In this document: piece after piece, positions 17,347 through 26,141 of the stretch
How positions within the stretch are numbered: position 1 is the first letter of the stretch
How the letters are laid out: each line of letters starts with the position of its first letter
NCBI RefSeq assembly: GCF_025151045.1
Contig: NZ_CP102285.1
Span: 1,612,001 to 1,676,000 of the forward strand
Direction: 5' to 3'
DNA: 64,000 nucleotides
Source: Parabacteroides johnsonii DSM 18315
GTDB lineage: Bacteria > Bacteroidota > Bacteroidia > Bacteroidales > Tannerellaceae
The notes under the pieces: model-generated
Seen by the model: the letters and a program-made list of their open reading frames with translations, nothing else
Told to the model about the DNA's origin: nothing
Database searches by the model: none
Program-made: the position numbers and the translations under genes

Positions 17347-18284
17347 ACTATAGAAGTATCTCCGACCTTAATCAGATCATATTAAAGCGCTTATATATCA
17401 TTCCCAGGGATATCGATCTGGTTGTCGGCATTCCTCGAAGTGGAATGTTTCCGGCAAACCTCCTGGCTCTTTATCTGAATAGGCCTGTGACCGATCTCGG
17501 TTCATTTATCAATGGTCATATCTACAAAGCCGGAGAAAGAGGACAGTTCTTTGATTCCCGGCGATACAAAAAAATATTGATCGTCGATGACAGCATTTCG
17601 TCTGGGTCAGCTATACAAAAGTGTAAAGAACAAGTCAAACATCTGGAAAATGAGTTTAACATCCGATATTGTGTCGTTTATGCTATTCCCGGTAAAGAAA
17701 ATATGGTTGATTATGCTTTTGATATCGTTCCTCTTCCTCGTTATTTCCAATGGAATATTCTGAATCACACCGTATTGGAAAAAACCTGTATGGATATAGA
17801 CGGTGTTTTATGTGTAGATCCCTTACCCGAACAAAATGACGATGGTATATTATATAAAAACTTTATTCTTCATGCGCAGCCTCTATTCATCCCAGGTGCC
17901 CCAATTGGCACATTGGTAACTTCCCGTCTGGAAAAATATAGGTCGGAAACAGAAATATGGTTAAAGGCTAACAAGGTTAAATACAACAAATTGGTCATGT
18001 TGGATCTACCAAACAAAGAAGCCAGGCAAAAAGCAAACTGTCATGCTTCACATAAAGCAAACGAATATAGACTCAATCCATATAAATTATTTATAGAAAG
18101 CTCTTTACCACAAGCTATCGAAATAAATAAAATTACAGGAAAACCCGTTTTATGCACTGAGAACTTCGAGATGATATTTGACTCACAGTCTGTACTGTAC
18201 AACATAAAAAACGGCCAGTCTTTACCCTTGGTTCGAAAAGGGCTATTAAAACTTAGAGATTTGATTAAAAAAATAATCCGATAG
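17343..18284 (+). CDS. Phosphoribosyltransferase-HAD phosphatase fusion
   Basis: This 313-residue protein joins two domains. Residues about 1-130 are a type I phosphoribosyltransferase: GIPRSGMFPANLLALYL followed by the PRPP-binding motif ILIVDDSISSGSA with Asp82 and Asp83. Residues about 145-280 resemble a HAD phosphatase: DIDGVLC (Asp151 and Asp153), a Lys-rich second block and FIESSLPQA in place of the usual final acidic motif. A PRPP-dependent ribosyl-5-phosphate transfer followed by dephosphorylation would place a ribofuranose on the glycan, but this is inference. It lies between a glycosyltransferase and an acyltransferase in the polysaccharide operon. Confidence 0.75.
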   Translation: MNYRSISDLNQIILKRLYIIPRDIDLVVGIPRSGMFPANLLALYLNRPVTDLGSFINGHIYKAGERGQFFDSRRYKKILIVDDSISSGSAIQKCKEQVKHLENEFNIRYCVVYAIPGKENMVDYAFDIVPLPRYFQWNILNHTVLEKTCMDIDGVLCVDPLPEQNDDGILYKNFILHAQPLFIPGAPIGTLVTSRLEKYRSETEIWLKANKVKYNKLVMLDLPNKEARQKANCHASHKANEYRLNPYKLFIESSLPQAIEINKITGKPVLCTENFEMIFDSQSVLYNIKNGQSLPLVRKGLLKLRDLIKKIIR

Positions 18285-18293
18285 AGATTTCTT

Positions 18294-19313
18294 ATGATAA
18301 AACAAAAATCCTGCCACATAGAGACTTTACGTGGAATTGCAATCTTACTTGTTGTGCTGGGGCACGTTATCGGCTCTACATCGGAAGGAGGAATGAAAGT
18401 TGCCAATGATTCCTTTTTCAGATATCTATACGATCTTTTTGTAAACATTCGAATGCCTCTCTTCACTGTTATCTCAGGGTGGGTATATGCTTTACATCCC
18501 GTAAAGGCTGATAATATTTCCATCTTTCTAAGGAAGAAGGTCAGACGTCTACTATTTCCGATGGTATTTGTCGGTTCCTTATATTTCCTGCTCCAATATT
18601 TCATTCCTGGAACAAACAACAAAATGGTATTACCCGATATATGGAAAATTTATATATTTCCTTACAGCATCTACTGGTATTTGCCTGCCCTGTTCCTTGT
18701 TTTTATCGGCATAGCTATCTGTGACATAAGAAAATATCTGAATACCATATCCAGATGGTATATTCTTATGATTGTAGCCTGCCTATTATGCTATTCTGAA
18801 TTAACAGGTATAATACCAAGGTCCGTTCCTAATTATTTTGCATTTAAAAATGCGTTCTACTTATCGCCTTTCTTCCTTACCGGTGTAGGTATTGTCAGGT
18901 TCAAAGAGAGACTATCAAGCCCGGTAATGCTAAAAATATATTTAGCGGGCCTTATTATAGGAATTGTTTTACAACAAATGAATTTCTTTTACCCGCATAT
19001 TACAACATTTTATACCAAATATCATTTATCAATCATTATTGGTATTCTTTCCTCCTCATTTTTAGTCAACTTAAAACTAAACAATCGCTTTTTTATCTGG
19101 TTAGCCCAATATGCATACACAATCTATCTATATCATGGTTTTGGCACATCAGGAGGTCGTATTATCCTTTCAGGGATAGGCATACAAAACGAATTTCTTG
19201 TATTTCTGTTTGCTGGATCTATTGCAACCTTCTGTCCTATATTAGTGGAAAAAGTCTGTAAAAAGTGGAAAATTTCAAGTAGGCTGTTTTTAGGGACTGT
19301 ACCCCACAAATAA
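18294..19313 (+). CDS. Acyltransferase family 3 membrane protein
   Basis: This 339-residue protein has about ten membrane helices and the AT3 markers: RGIAILLVVLGHVIG near the N-terminus with the conserved His, and R.RRLLFP-like KKVRRLLFPM. Such proteins O-acetylate surface sugars using cytoplasmic acetyl-CoA. It is the last gene of the rightward operon and its terminus faces the repeat-rich gap before the convergent operon. The local base composition is more A/T-rich than the flanking housekeeping genes. Confidence 0.85.
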   Translation: MIKQKSCHIETLRGIAILLVVLGHVIGSTSEGGMKVANDSFFRYLYDLFVNIRMPLFTVISGWVYALHPVKADNISIFLRKKVRRLLFPMVFVGSLYFLLQYFIPGTNNKMVLPDIWKIYIFPYSIYWYLPALFLVFIGIAICDIRKYLNTISRWYILMIVACLLCYSELTGIIPRSVPNYFAFKNAFYLSPFFLTGVGIVRFKERLSSPVMLKIYLAGLIIGIVLQQMNFFYPHITTFYTKYHLSIIIGILSSSFLVNLKLNNRFFIWLAQYAYTIYLYHGFGTSGGRIILSGIGIQNEFLVFLFAGSIATFCPILVEKVCKKWKISSRLFLGTVPHK

Positions 19314-19821
19314 ATTGAAAAGACTTCCTACTTCCTGATAGGGTAACCGTATCAAAATTCTAATACCCTACATTTTATCACACAATCAAGCCTTTTTTTG
19401 CAAAAACAACTTGAGAAGCTGCTTGAGACCCGGATATCGGAGTACCGAGACCCGTATGTTGAAAGGCAGGAGATCCGGGTCTCGGAGAGCTGTGACAGGG
19501 ATGTCGGACAACTTTTCCGCCTTGTTTGGCAGGATTTTATACACTGTTTCTCTTCTTAATCCGGGGAAATACGTCGTTTTTAATAAAAATCCGCTTCTAT
19601 CTGTCTATATGTTTTTTGCTCATAATTCACATAAACAACATATTATCAATCAAATAAAGAAATATATAAGATGATAGTATGATAGAGGCATGATAGTTGA
19701 GAATAGAGACTATCATAACTCAATAAATTGATAATCAATAGTAACTAAGTAATAATGATAGTATGATAGTTGTTTTGTAAATATTCATACAAGATACAAA
19801 ATACGATATTTAGTTGCGATT
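19314..19821. other. Repeat-rich gap between the convergent polysaccharide operons
   Basis: The gap contains a perfect 11-bp inverted repeat, GAGACCCGGAT (19425-19435) and ATCCGGGTCTC (19473-19483), with a third partial copy at 19447-19454. Further right a 15-bp direct repeat, ATGATAGTATGATAG, occurs at 19671-19685 and 19755-19769, and ATGATAGT/ACTATCAT forms an 8-bp dyad between them. A frame of 87 codons from a TTG at 19411 to 19674 covers the first part; its tail (HNSHKQHIINQIKKYIR) looks protein-like, but the start is weak and half is the inverted repeat. The iteron-like units suggest a decayed regulatory or mobile module. Confidence 0.5.
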
Positions 19822-20643
19822 TTAGTGTAGTTGTCCTAACTCCCTGACAAAAAGTGAGCGAAACCGTATCAAAGCATAAGTGATTCCATAAATTAACTGC
19901 TGGAATCCCCTTGTCCGATTGAAGTAGGGAGTGAGTTTGAGAAGAGGTGAATCGGCATCTCCCAAATAGATGTAATCGGCATAGATTCTATCAGGCAATA
20001 ACAAATGAAGTATTTGTTCCCGCTCTTCTTCATAAAGTTTCTGGTTCACACTACTGATCCCAGTCTGGTCGTACCGGGCAACTATTACATCAAGATGTGC
20101 ATAGCTACATTGACGGAAAATCAGACACTCTATAAAAAATTTCCAATCTGAGGCAATCCGATAAGTTTCGTCATACAAATGATCATTAAACAGTGTCCGC
20201 CTCAAAAAAGAAGCTTGATGATTCGGATGCGTCTTGTACAAAGTCAACATTGTGATAGGAGTCGGATAGGCAACTCCTTTCGGGTGACGGTCACTGGCAT
20301 ACTTTCCAAACAAAATATCTTCGGTAGGATCAGAAGCGAATATATTTTCCAGGACCGTCGGATCTTCAAAAAGGTCACCCGAATTCATAAAATTATAATA
20401 AAGACCTGTGGCTTGACGAATACCTTTATTCATTGCATGATAAATACCTCCGTCGGGTTCCGACACCCAATACGTAATCCGATCAGCAAAGTTTTCGATT
20501 ATCTCCCGGCTTCCGTCAGTTGATCCGCCATCTATTACAATTGATTCATAATCAGTGAAAGTTTGAGCAAAAAGACTTTCAAGCGTTCTTTTCAAGCCAT
20601 CCGCATTATTGTAGTTAACTGTGATAACTGATACTTTTTTCAT
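19822..20643 (-). CDS. Family 2 glycosyltransferase
   Basis: This 273-residue protein is a soluble GT2 (GT-A fold): VSVITVNYNN, DGGSTDGSREII, EPDGGIYHAMNKGI and NSGD in place of the classical DxD. The SDWKFFI stretch follows in the acceptor region. This EPDGGIYHAMNKG pattern is typical of WcaA/colanic-acid-type sugar transferases. The ATG at 20643 shares one base with the flippase stop codon (TAATG), so a longer start at a TTG is unnecessary. It is the last gene of the leftward operon. Confidence 0.87.
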   Translation of the reverse strand: MKKVSVITVNYNNADGLKRTLESLFAQTFTDYESIVIDGGSTDGSREIIENFADRITYWVSEPDGGIYHAMNKGIRQATGLYYNFMNSGDLFEDPTVLENIFASDPTEDILFGKYASDRHPKGVAYPTPITMLTLYKTHPNHQASFLRRTLFNDHLYDETYRIASDWKFFIECLIFRQCSYAHLDVIVARYDQTGISSVNQKLYEEEREQILHLLLPDRIYADYIYLGDADSPLLKLTPYFNRTRGFQQLIYGITYALIRFRSLFVRELGQLH

Positions 20644-22202
20644 TATCTGCAAAATTTATTTTTTAATAATTGTACAAGCTGGAAAAACCGGCCTAAAAAA
20701 TCTTTCATTCCTGTAGCACCAAACAGTAATAAGAAGAAATAACAGAAAGTAAAAGGGAGCACCGTCAAACAAGCATACCCGATCAGATTGCTAAAATTTC
20801 TTTCTGGCTTGAAAGGAACCCATCGGCTTAGCAAGGTAAAGAGAAAAAAACCAACAGCAAACAAAAAATAATAACGGATTGTCTGCTTCCAATAAACTTT
20901 AACCGGAAGCTTAAAACCGGTAGAAAACAAATAATAAGGTTTCCAAAAAACAATGATTGGCAAGATACTGGCTATTTTACCCAGTAATACTCCTGCTATA
21001 CCCAAATAATAAGCAGCAGTGATAGTGACCGCAAGATTCACAACACCTTCCACCCAAGCAGTCCAGACATCGGCATATAGGCCATGAGCATGATTAAAAA
21101 TATCTACCACTCCCCGTGTTTGCATAACAAAGACAGTGATCATTAAAAGGATTAGTACACTCTGGCCAAGTAAATATTTCGATCCCAACCAGAGAGTGAT
21201 GAAAGGCGGCAACAGATGAAAAAGACCAAAAACGACTACACCTGCTATAAAATAGCGAATAGCTGTAAGTTCCCAAAAAACCTTCATAATCTTTTGCTGA
21301 TCTCCTTCGGCAATCAATTGTCCTACACCCGCACTGACGTTGTCGAGAGCGGTGGAGATGATTTGATTTATTTTTGTGATAATGAGGGTATAATTTCCGT
21401 AATATGCAACCATTTTCAGCGAAACAAAAGCGAAGATCATGATTTCGTCACTTCTATTCAGTAAGAAATCTTTAATTTTATGTATAAATATCTGCCTGGT
21501 ATATACGAATAATCGGGGATTTTTCTCCAGTAGTCGTTTACCATCAGAAAGATTACTTTTTAACCACGGATATTCCTTATCGATTTTCCAGTTCAAGATC
21601 AAACAACTGATTATACTAAACAAGAACTCTATACTGATCCAGATAAAAAGTTTTTTGAAATACCAAGCCAATAAGATTTGTACCAGTGTTTTAATAATAC
21701 TGGCCGTTTGAAAATAGGCAGTGACAATATAGTTCTTTTGATCGGCAGTCAACAATACCTGGCGATAGTTGATGAAGTAACCGATCAGTGAAGAACCGAG
21801 ATAGCAATAAAACACAAAGTAAATAATACCGAATTCCATCGGTGTCTGTTTGAAGATCAAAGGGAAAAACAGACTGACCACAATTCCCCCTGCCCCAATC
21901 ATACAGCCTATTTTGCGGTAGACATATCCAAATATAGAAATAAGTTCCGAAATCCGGCCACGATCGGCAACTTGCAACGGTTTGTAAAGAAAGAAACTAA
22001 TAGCCGATCCTATTCCGAATTCCGCCAAATTGAGAAAACCAAGAATATTAGTTAACGTTCCGGTCAGACCAATAAATTCCACCCCTAGATTATCCAAAAA
22101 TATTTTTCTGGACACAAAGGATAAAGCCAGTGTGACCAAATAAAAAATCAGACCGATCTGGGCGTTCAATAAACTTTTGTAAGAACGGGACTCATTCATC
22201 AT
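20643..22202 (-). CDS. Wzx-type polysaccharide flippase
   Basis: This 519-residue protein has about twelve to fourteen membrane helices and the MATE-like Wzx pattern: SRKIFLDNLGVEFIGLTGTLTNILGFLNLAE with GIGSAI in the first helices, and repeated Arg/Lys-bearing loops. It moves the lipid-linked repeat unit from the cytoplasmic to the periplasmic face. It is the only flippase in the locus, so the polymerase in the opposite operon must depend on it. Start at the first of two ATG-like codons (MMNESRSYKS). Confidence 0.88.
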   Translation of the reverse strand: MMNESRSYKSLLNAQIGLIFYLVTLALSFVSRKIFLDNLGVEFIGLTGTLTNILGFLNLAEFGIGSAISFFLYKPLQVADRGRISELISIFGYVYRKIGCMIGAGGIVVSLFFPLIFKQTPMEFGIIYFVFYCYLGSSLIGYFINYRQVLLTADQKNYIVTAYFQTASIIKTLVQILLAWYFKKLFIWISIEFLFSIISCLILNWKIDKEYPWLKSNLSDGKRLLEKNPRLFVYTRQIFIHKIKDFLLNRSDEIMIFAFVSLKMVAYYGNYTLIITKINQIISTALDNVSAGVGQLIAEGDQQKIMKVFWELTAIRYFIAGVVVFGLFHLLPPFITLWLGSKYLLGQSVLILLMITVFVMQTRGVVDIFNHAHGLYADVWTAWVEGVVNLAVTITAAYYLGIAGVLLGKIASILPIIVFWKPYYLFSTGFKLPVKVYWKQTIRYYFLFAVGFFLFTLLSRWVPFKPERNFSNLIGYACLTVLPFTFCYFFLLLFGATGMKDFLGRFFQLVQLLKNKFCR

Positions 22203-22208
22203 TTTGCT

Positions 22209-23300
22209 TTATGGAATTGGACTGCTTATCATAGAACTACTTTTAGGACCCATAAAAACGGATCGTATACCTAATAAAAAGACTGTTGTCATCAGTAAAT
22301 CATATAAATAGAACATACGATGTAATAACAGGTATCTTCCAAACAGGTCTATTTTATATACCGGATGATAATAGAAACGTATCATTTCCAGACGTGTATC
22401 TACCAGTTTTCTCAAATGCATAAGTCTTTCTTTTCTTAAAACAGTATTTCCCGGCTGATAATCGGTCTTCAAGGTACGGCGAAAACAAACCATCAACGAA
22501 CGATAGACAGCTTCCATATCCTCAGACGATAGACCATATTTATGCTTTATCTGTTCTGCCAATGATATATACTGCAAGAAACAAACGTATTCCGATTCAA
22601 AAGAATTCACACGAACAGACAGCGATGTGCAATACCTAACATAAATATAATGGGTACTTTTTCCATATACGATATAATCACAATACAACAAATACTCCAA
22701 CATAAAAAGTAAATCTTCGCAACATGCTACTTCTGTATTAAAAGCAATATTATGCTTGTCAATTAAATCTTTTCGGTACAATTTAGAGCATATATACCCT
22801 AACCTGCATATATCATCCTGAATAAAAGCATCAGCAAATTGTTTTTCCTTCAAAATTTTATCCTGCAATTTGATTTCCGAAATCACCCTGCCATCAGGAA
22901 GACATTCGACAAAACCATGTACGATTAGCCCGGACTTACTATCATCAGATAATAATGCCTCATATAAATCTTTTAAATAATCAGTTTTTACCCAATCATC
23001 CGAATCGACAAAACAGACATACTCCCCTGTGGCTTCAACTAATCCTTTATTCCGGGCAGCACTGACACCGGCATTTTGCTGATGAAAAACACGAATTCGT
23101 TCGTCTCTATCGGCCCAATCTTCACAAATACTACTTGAAGCATCAGGACTTCCGTCATCTATCAATAATAATTCAAAATCCGGTAAAGATTGTTCTAAAA
23201 TGCTGCTTATACATTTAGACAAAGTCTTTTCCGCTTTATATATAGGTACGATAACTGAAATCTTACACCTTCGTATCCTGTCTATTGCCGACCGCTCCAT
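22209..23300 (-). CDS. Family 2 glycosyltransferase
   Basis: This 363-residue GT2 shows ISVIVPIYKAEKTLSKCI, LLIDDGSPDAS, NAGVSAARNKGL and the metal-binding DSDDW, followed by an acceptor domain and a Tyr-rich C-terminal region with two hydrophobic stretches. It overlaps the upstream gene by 19 bases, which argues for coupled translation. Donor and acceptor are unknown. Confidence 0.87.
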   Translation of the reverse strand: MERSAIDRIRRCKISVIVPIYKAEKTLSKCISSILEQSLPDFELLLIDDGSPDASSSICEDWADRDERIRVFHQQNAGVSAARNKGLVEATGEYVCFVDSDDWVKTDYLKDLYEALLSDDSKSGLIVHGFVECLPDGRVISEIKLQDKILKEKQFADAFIQDDICRLGYICSKLYRKDLIDKHNIAFNTEVACCEDLLFMLEYLLYCDYIVYGKSTHYIYVRYCTSLSVRVNSFESEYVCFLQYISLAEQIKHKYGLSSEDMEAVYRSLMVCFRRTLKTDYQPGNTVLRKERLMHLRKLVDTRLEMIRFYYHPVYKIDLFGRYLLLHRMFYLYDLLMTTVFLLGIRSVFMGPKSSSMISSPIP

Positions 23301-24325
23301 TGTCTTAGTTTTATCGATGCTATTAATAACTTATACGACATATACACAAATGCTTTAAAATATTCAAAGCCCAGTTTTTCAGGAAGGAGCTTATGAACAT
23401 TACGCAAGCAAAGTTTGATACCAGGATTAAAAACGAGTAATGCTTTTATTGGCGAAATATACGTTTGCGTACGGAAGGAAACATATGCCGCATATTGAAA
23501 CTCCTTATCTTTCGAAAAATAGAGGATTCTGTCAAAATATTTGGCTTTTAAAGTTTCAAACAATACATAAACATCAGAGACCTCTTTCAAATTCGAATGC
23601 AAATCTATGTAATCATATAAGCATCCAATTATTTTCACCCTGCATTCCAAAGCATACATTGACGGTTTACCCATAATGGAATCTGATTGAATTGTATAAT
23701 AATAAGTCGTCTGATCCACACAACAAGCCTTCTGAGCTTTACAAGCCAACATAAAAGACCATAAGTCATCCTCATGTATAATCCCTTCCTGAAAAAAAAG
23801 ACTACTATCATCTACAAATGATTTTCTTATCAACTTATTCCAAGCCATAACATACCATTTATCTTTAGAATAAGCCGATAATATTTCCTTGTTATTAACT
23901 AACAGACAGGTATCCAATAATAAAGGAGGAGTCCAACGGGGCGAGCCTGTTATTTCATAATTACCGATTACAAAGTCGACATCATATTGGATCGCCGCAT
24001 CCGCCAATAACTCGATACCATTGGCCGGCAAATAGTCGTCACTGTCCAAAAAATAAAGATAATTACCTGTAGCCTGCCGGATGCCTGTATTGCGGGCAGC
24101 CGAAAGGCCTCTGTTTTTCTCATGTTTCAGAATGGTGACAATATCACTTCGGGAGGAAGTTTCCAATATACCCCGGACAATATCCATCGAATCATCAGGA
24201 GTACAGTCATCGACCAAGATGATCTCAAGATCTTTCCAAGTCTGGCCGAGAACAGATTTTAAACAACGCTCGATATATTTGGAAACATTATAAACAGGTA
24301 TGATTATAGAAACTTTCATCTTCAT
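23282..24325 (-). CDS. Family 2 glycosyltransferase
   Basis: This 347-residue GT2 has VSIIIPVYNVSKYIERCL, ILVDDCTPDDS, NRGLSAARNTGI and the DSDDYL metal site. It is closely similar in its first 120 residues to the next gene downstream, so the two probably arose by duplication and then diverged in the acceptor half. It starts 15 bases after the asparagine-synthase-like gene. Confidence 0.87.
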   Translation of the reverse strand: MKMKVSIIIPVYNVSKYIERCLKSVLGQTWKDLEIILVDDCTPDDSMDIVRGILETSSRSDIVTILKHEKNRGLSAARNTGIRQATGNYLYFLDSDDYLPANGIELLADAAIQYDVDFVIGNYEITGSPRWTPPLLLDTCLLVNNKEILSAYSKDKWYVMAWNKLIRKSFVDDSSLFFQEGIIHEDDLWSFMLACKAQKACCVDQTTYYYTIQSDSIMGKPSMYALECRVKIIGCLYDYIDLHSNLKEVSDVYVLFETLKAKYFDRILYFSKDKEFQYAAYVSFRTQTYISPIKALLVFNPGIKLCLRNVHKLLPEKLGFEYFKAFVYMSYKLLIASIKLRQWSGRQ

Positions 24326-24340
24326 AAACTCATAATAAGA

Positions 24341-26128
24341 TCAGAAAAATTGATTACCCTGTTTGACAAACTTCTCCCACCAGACAGATAGAGCCAGCAA
24401 ATTAAAATATTGTATAGCCCTATTCTGCTTATACCAGAACCAATTACCAGCTTCATGCGATTCCCTGTCGTATGAAACGACAAACTTCTCCACATAGTCT
24501 CTATTCAGGAAATCGGAAACAAGAGATGAACTAAGGACGTAGTCGGCAATCCGCGCACGCTGTTTGTCATCCTTGAAAAAGACAGGCATAGGAGCAAATC
24601 CTCCCTGCTTTTTCTTTGCGGTGATTGCCTCCGGAAGCATAGACTGATAATGATATTTCAATAGATATTTAGCCGTAACATCTCCTTTAGCTATTCGAAA
24701 GACACTGTCTCCTTTGCATTTATAACGAACCGGCAATCGCACCAGGAACATATATAAATCCAGATCCATGTAAGGAAAGACCAGATGGTTGCCGAACATA
24801 TCAGCAATTTTAGAAGCCTTAAACAAGATGACCTGATTAATAATCTTTTCTACATCAGTCTTATAGTTATGCTGGGTATATAAATACTCAAAACTACGCA
24901 TATCAGGAAGCGGATGTGGAGAAGAATAAAGAAAAGAATGGTCTCTGAGCAGTTTTTCTAACCGAAACGTAGGAAAGCCAAATAAATCTCCCTCCAAAAT
25001 ATGCAATATCTTATCCAGGTGGAAACGGATCCGGTAAGGACTTGCATCTGTATCAAAAGCAGGCCGATCCAGGACCTTATATAAAAAATTCACGATCGGC
25101 TTCATCCCATAGCGGGATATCAGATAATGCAAGGCGACCTCGCGCCCGGAAGTCCCGAAATATTGATCATTGCCATCTCCTCCCAATATTACATCCGGTT
25201 TCTCCTTCCCTATCAGGCGCATAACAGCATAATTTACCATTAATCCACCTTCCACAAAAGGATCCCCTAACTGCTCGACCAAAGCTGGAAGCGCCTTTAT
25301 CTCGCTCCCGTCCATCTCATATTCGGTATGAATCGTCCGGAACGTTTCGGACATACACCGGGCCAAAGGTAATTCCGTCCAATTGTCCCCTTTGAACCCG
25401 ATTGAATAAGAACGGATATCGCCATTGTAAAAGGAACGTAATGCTGCCAGATTACATCCGGAATCATATCCACCACTCAAAAGAATGCCAACATTCGAAC
25501 TTTCACCGATACGCTTTCTTATAGCTCCGATATGCAAAGCGGCGTATTCTTCGGCATAAGCCTCCAATGTTTTTTTCTCGGATGAAACCGGAATTATGGC
25601 ATCGGTAGGAAACAAGGGACCGGACTCCATATGTCCATCCTTGTATGTCAAGACTTCTCCAGCACCTAATTTCCGAACGCTTGAAAAGGCAGAACAAGGG
25701 GTAGCGATATAACCGATCGATAAGAAAGAACTCAATGCTTGGTAATCTGGTGTCGCCTCGAATCCCTTCGTCAATGTCAAAAGAGAAAGAGAAGAAGCAA
25801 AATACTTATCCGTATAATATACCTGGTCAGCCAGGCCGTGTCGATCACGAACGATCAATACCGAATCAGGAGTTTTCATAACACAGGTAAAAGCTCCATC
25901 CAAAGAGGAAAGCCCCTGGATTCCCTTTAGGTCATATAAGGTGAAAAATGTTTCCGCATCGTCTATCGAGCCATATTCCTTCTTATTATATAGCTCACCG
26001 AAAAACCAGATATGCACATTCTTCCGCAGATAGCACTGACAATCCACCTTATAAGCCATCCCCTCTTCCAGCTCAGCCTGTTGCCCTTCCGGGAGTTCAC
26101 TTCCTCTATTCCAACATCCGACAAACAT
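24341..26128 (-). CDS. Asparagine-synthase-like protein lacking the glutaminase cysteine
   Basis: This 595-residue protein follows the AsnB layout: an N-terminal GATase II-like domain (about 1-175) and a synthetase domain with the ATP pyrophosphatase loop SGGYDS at 218-223 and GGDGNDQYFG near 310-320. The second residue, which must be Cys for glutamine hydrolysis, is Phe (MFVGCW). It should therefore not release ammonia from glutamine in the usual way. Proteins of this type in polysaccharide clusters may amidate sugar carboxylates or amino-acid substituents. With a UDP-glucuronate enzyme in the same operon, amidation or another adenylation-type step on a uronic acid is possible but unproven. 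Confidence 0.8.
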   Translation of the reverse strand: MFVGCWNRGSELPEGQQAELEEGMAYKVDCQCYLRKNVHIWFFGELYNKKEYGSIDDAETFFTLYDLKGIQGLSSLDGAFTCVMKTPDSVLIVRDRHGLADQVYYTDKYFASSLSLLTLTKGFEATPDYQALSSFLSIGYIATPCSAFSSVRKLGAGEVLTYKDGHMESGPLFPTDAIIPVSSEKKTLEAYAEEYAALHIGAIRKRIGESSNVGILLSGGYDSGCNLAALRSFYNGDIRSYSIGFKGDNWTELPLARCMSETFRTIHTEYEMDGSEIKALPALVEQLGDPFVEGGLMVNYAVMRLIGKEKPDVILGGDGNDQYFGTSGREVALHYLISRYGMKPIVNFLYKVLDRPAFDTDASPYRIRFHLDKILHILEGDLFGFPTFRLEKLLRDHSFLYSSPHPLPDMRSFEYLYTQHNYKTDVEKIINQVILFKASKIADMFGNHLVFPYMDLDLYMFLVRLPVRYKCKGDSVFRIAKGDVTAKYLLKYHYQSMLPEAITAKKKQGGFAPMPVFFKDDKQRARIADYVLSSSLVSDFLNRDYVEKFVVSYDRESHEAGNWFWYKQNRAIQYFNLLALSVWWEKFVKQGNQFF

Positions 26129-26141
26129 ATCGATCTTTTTA

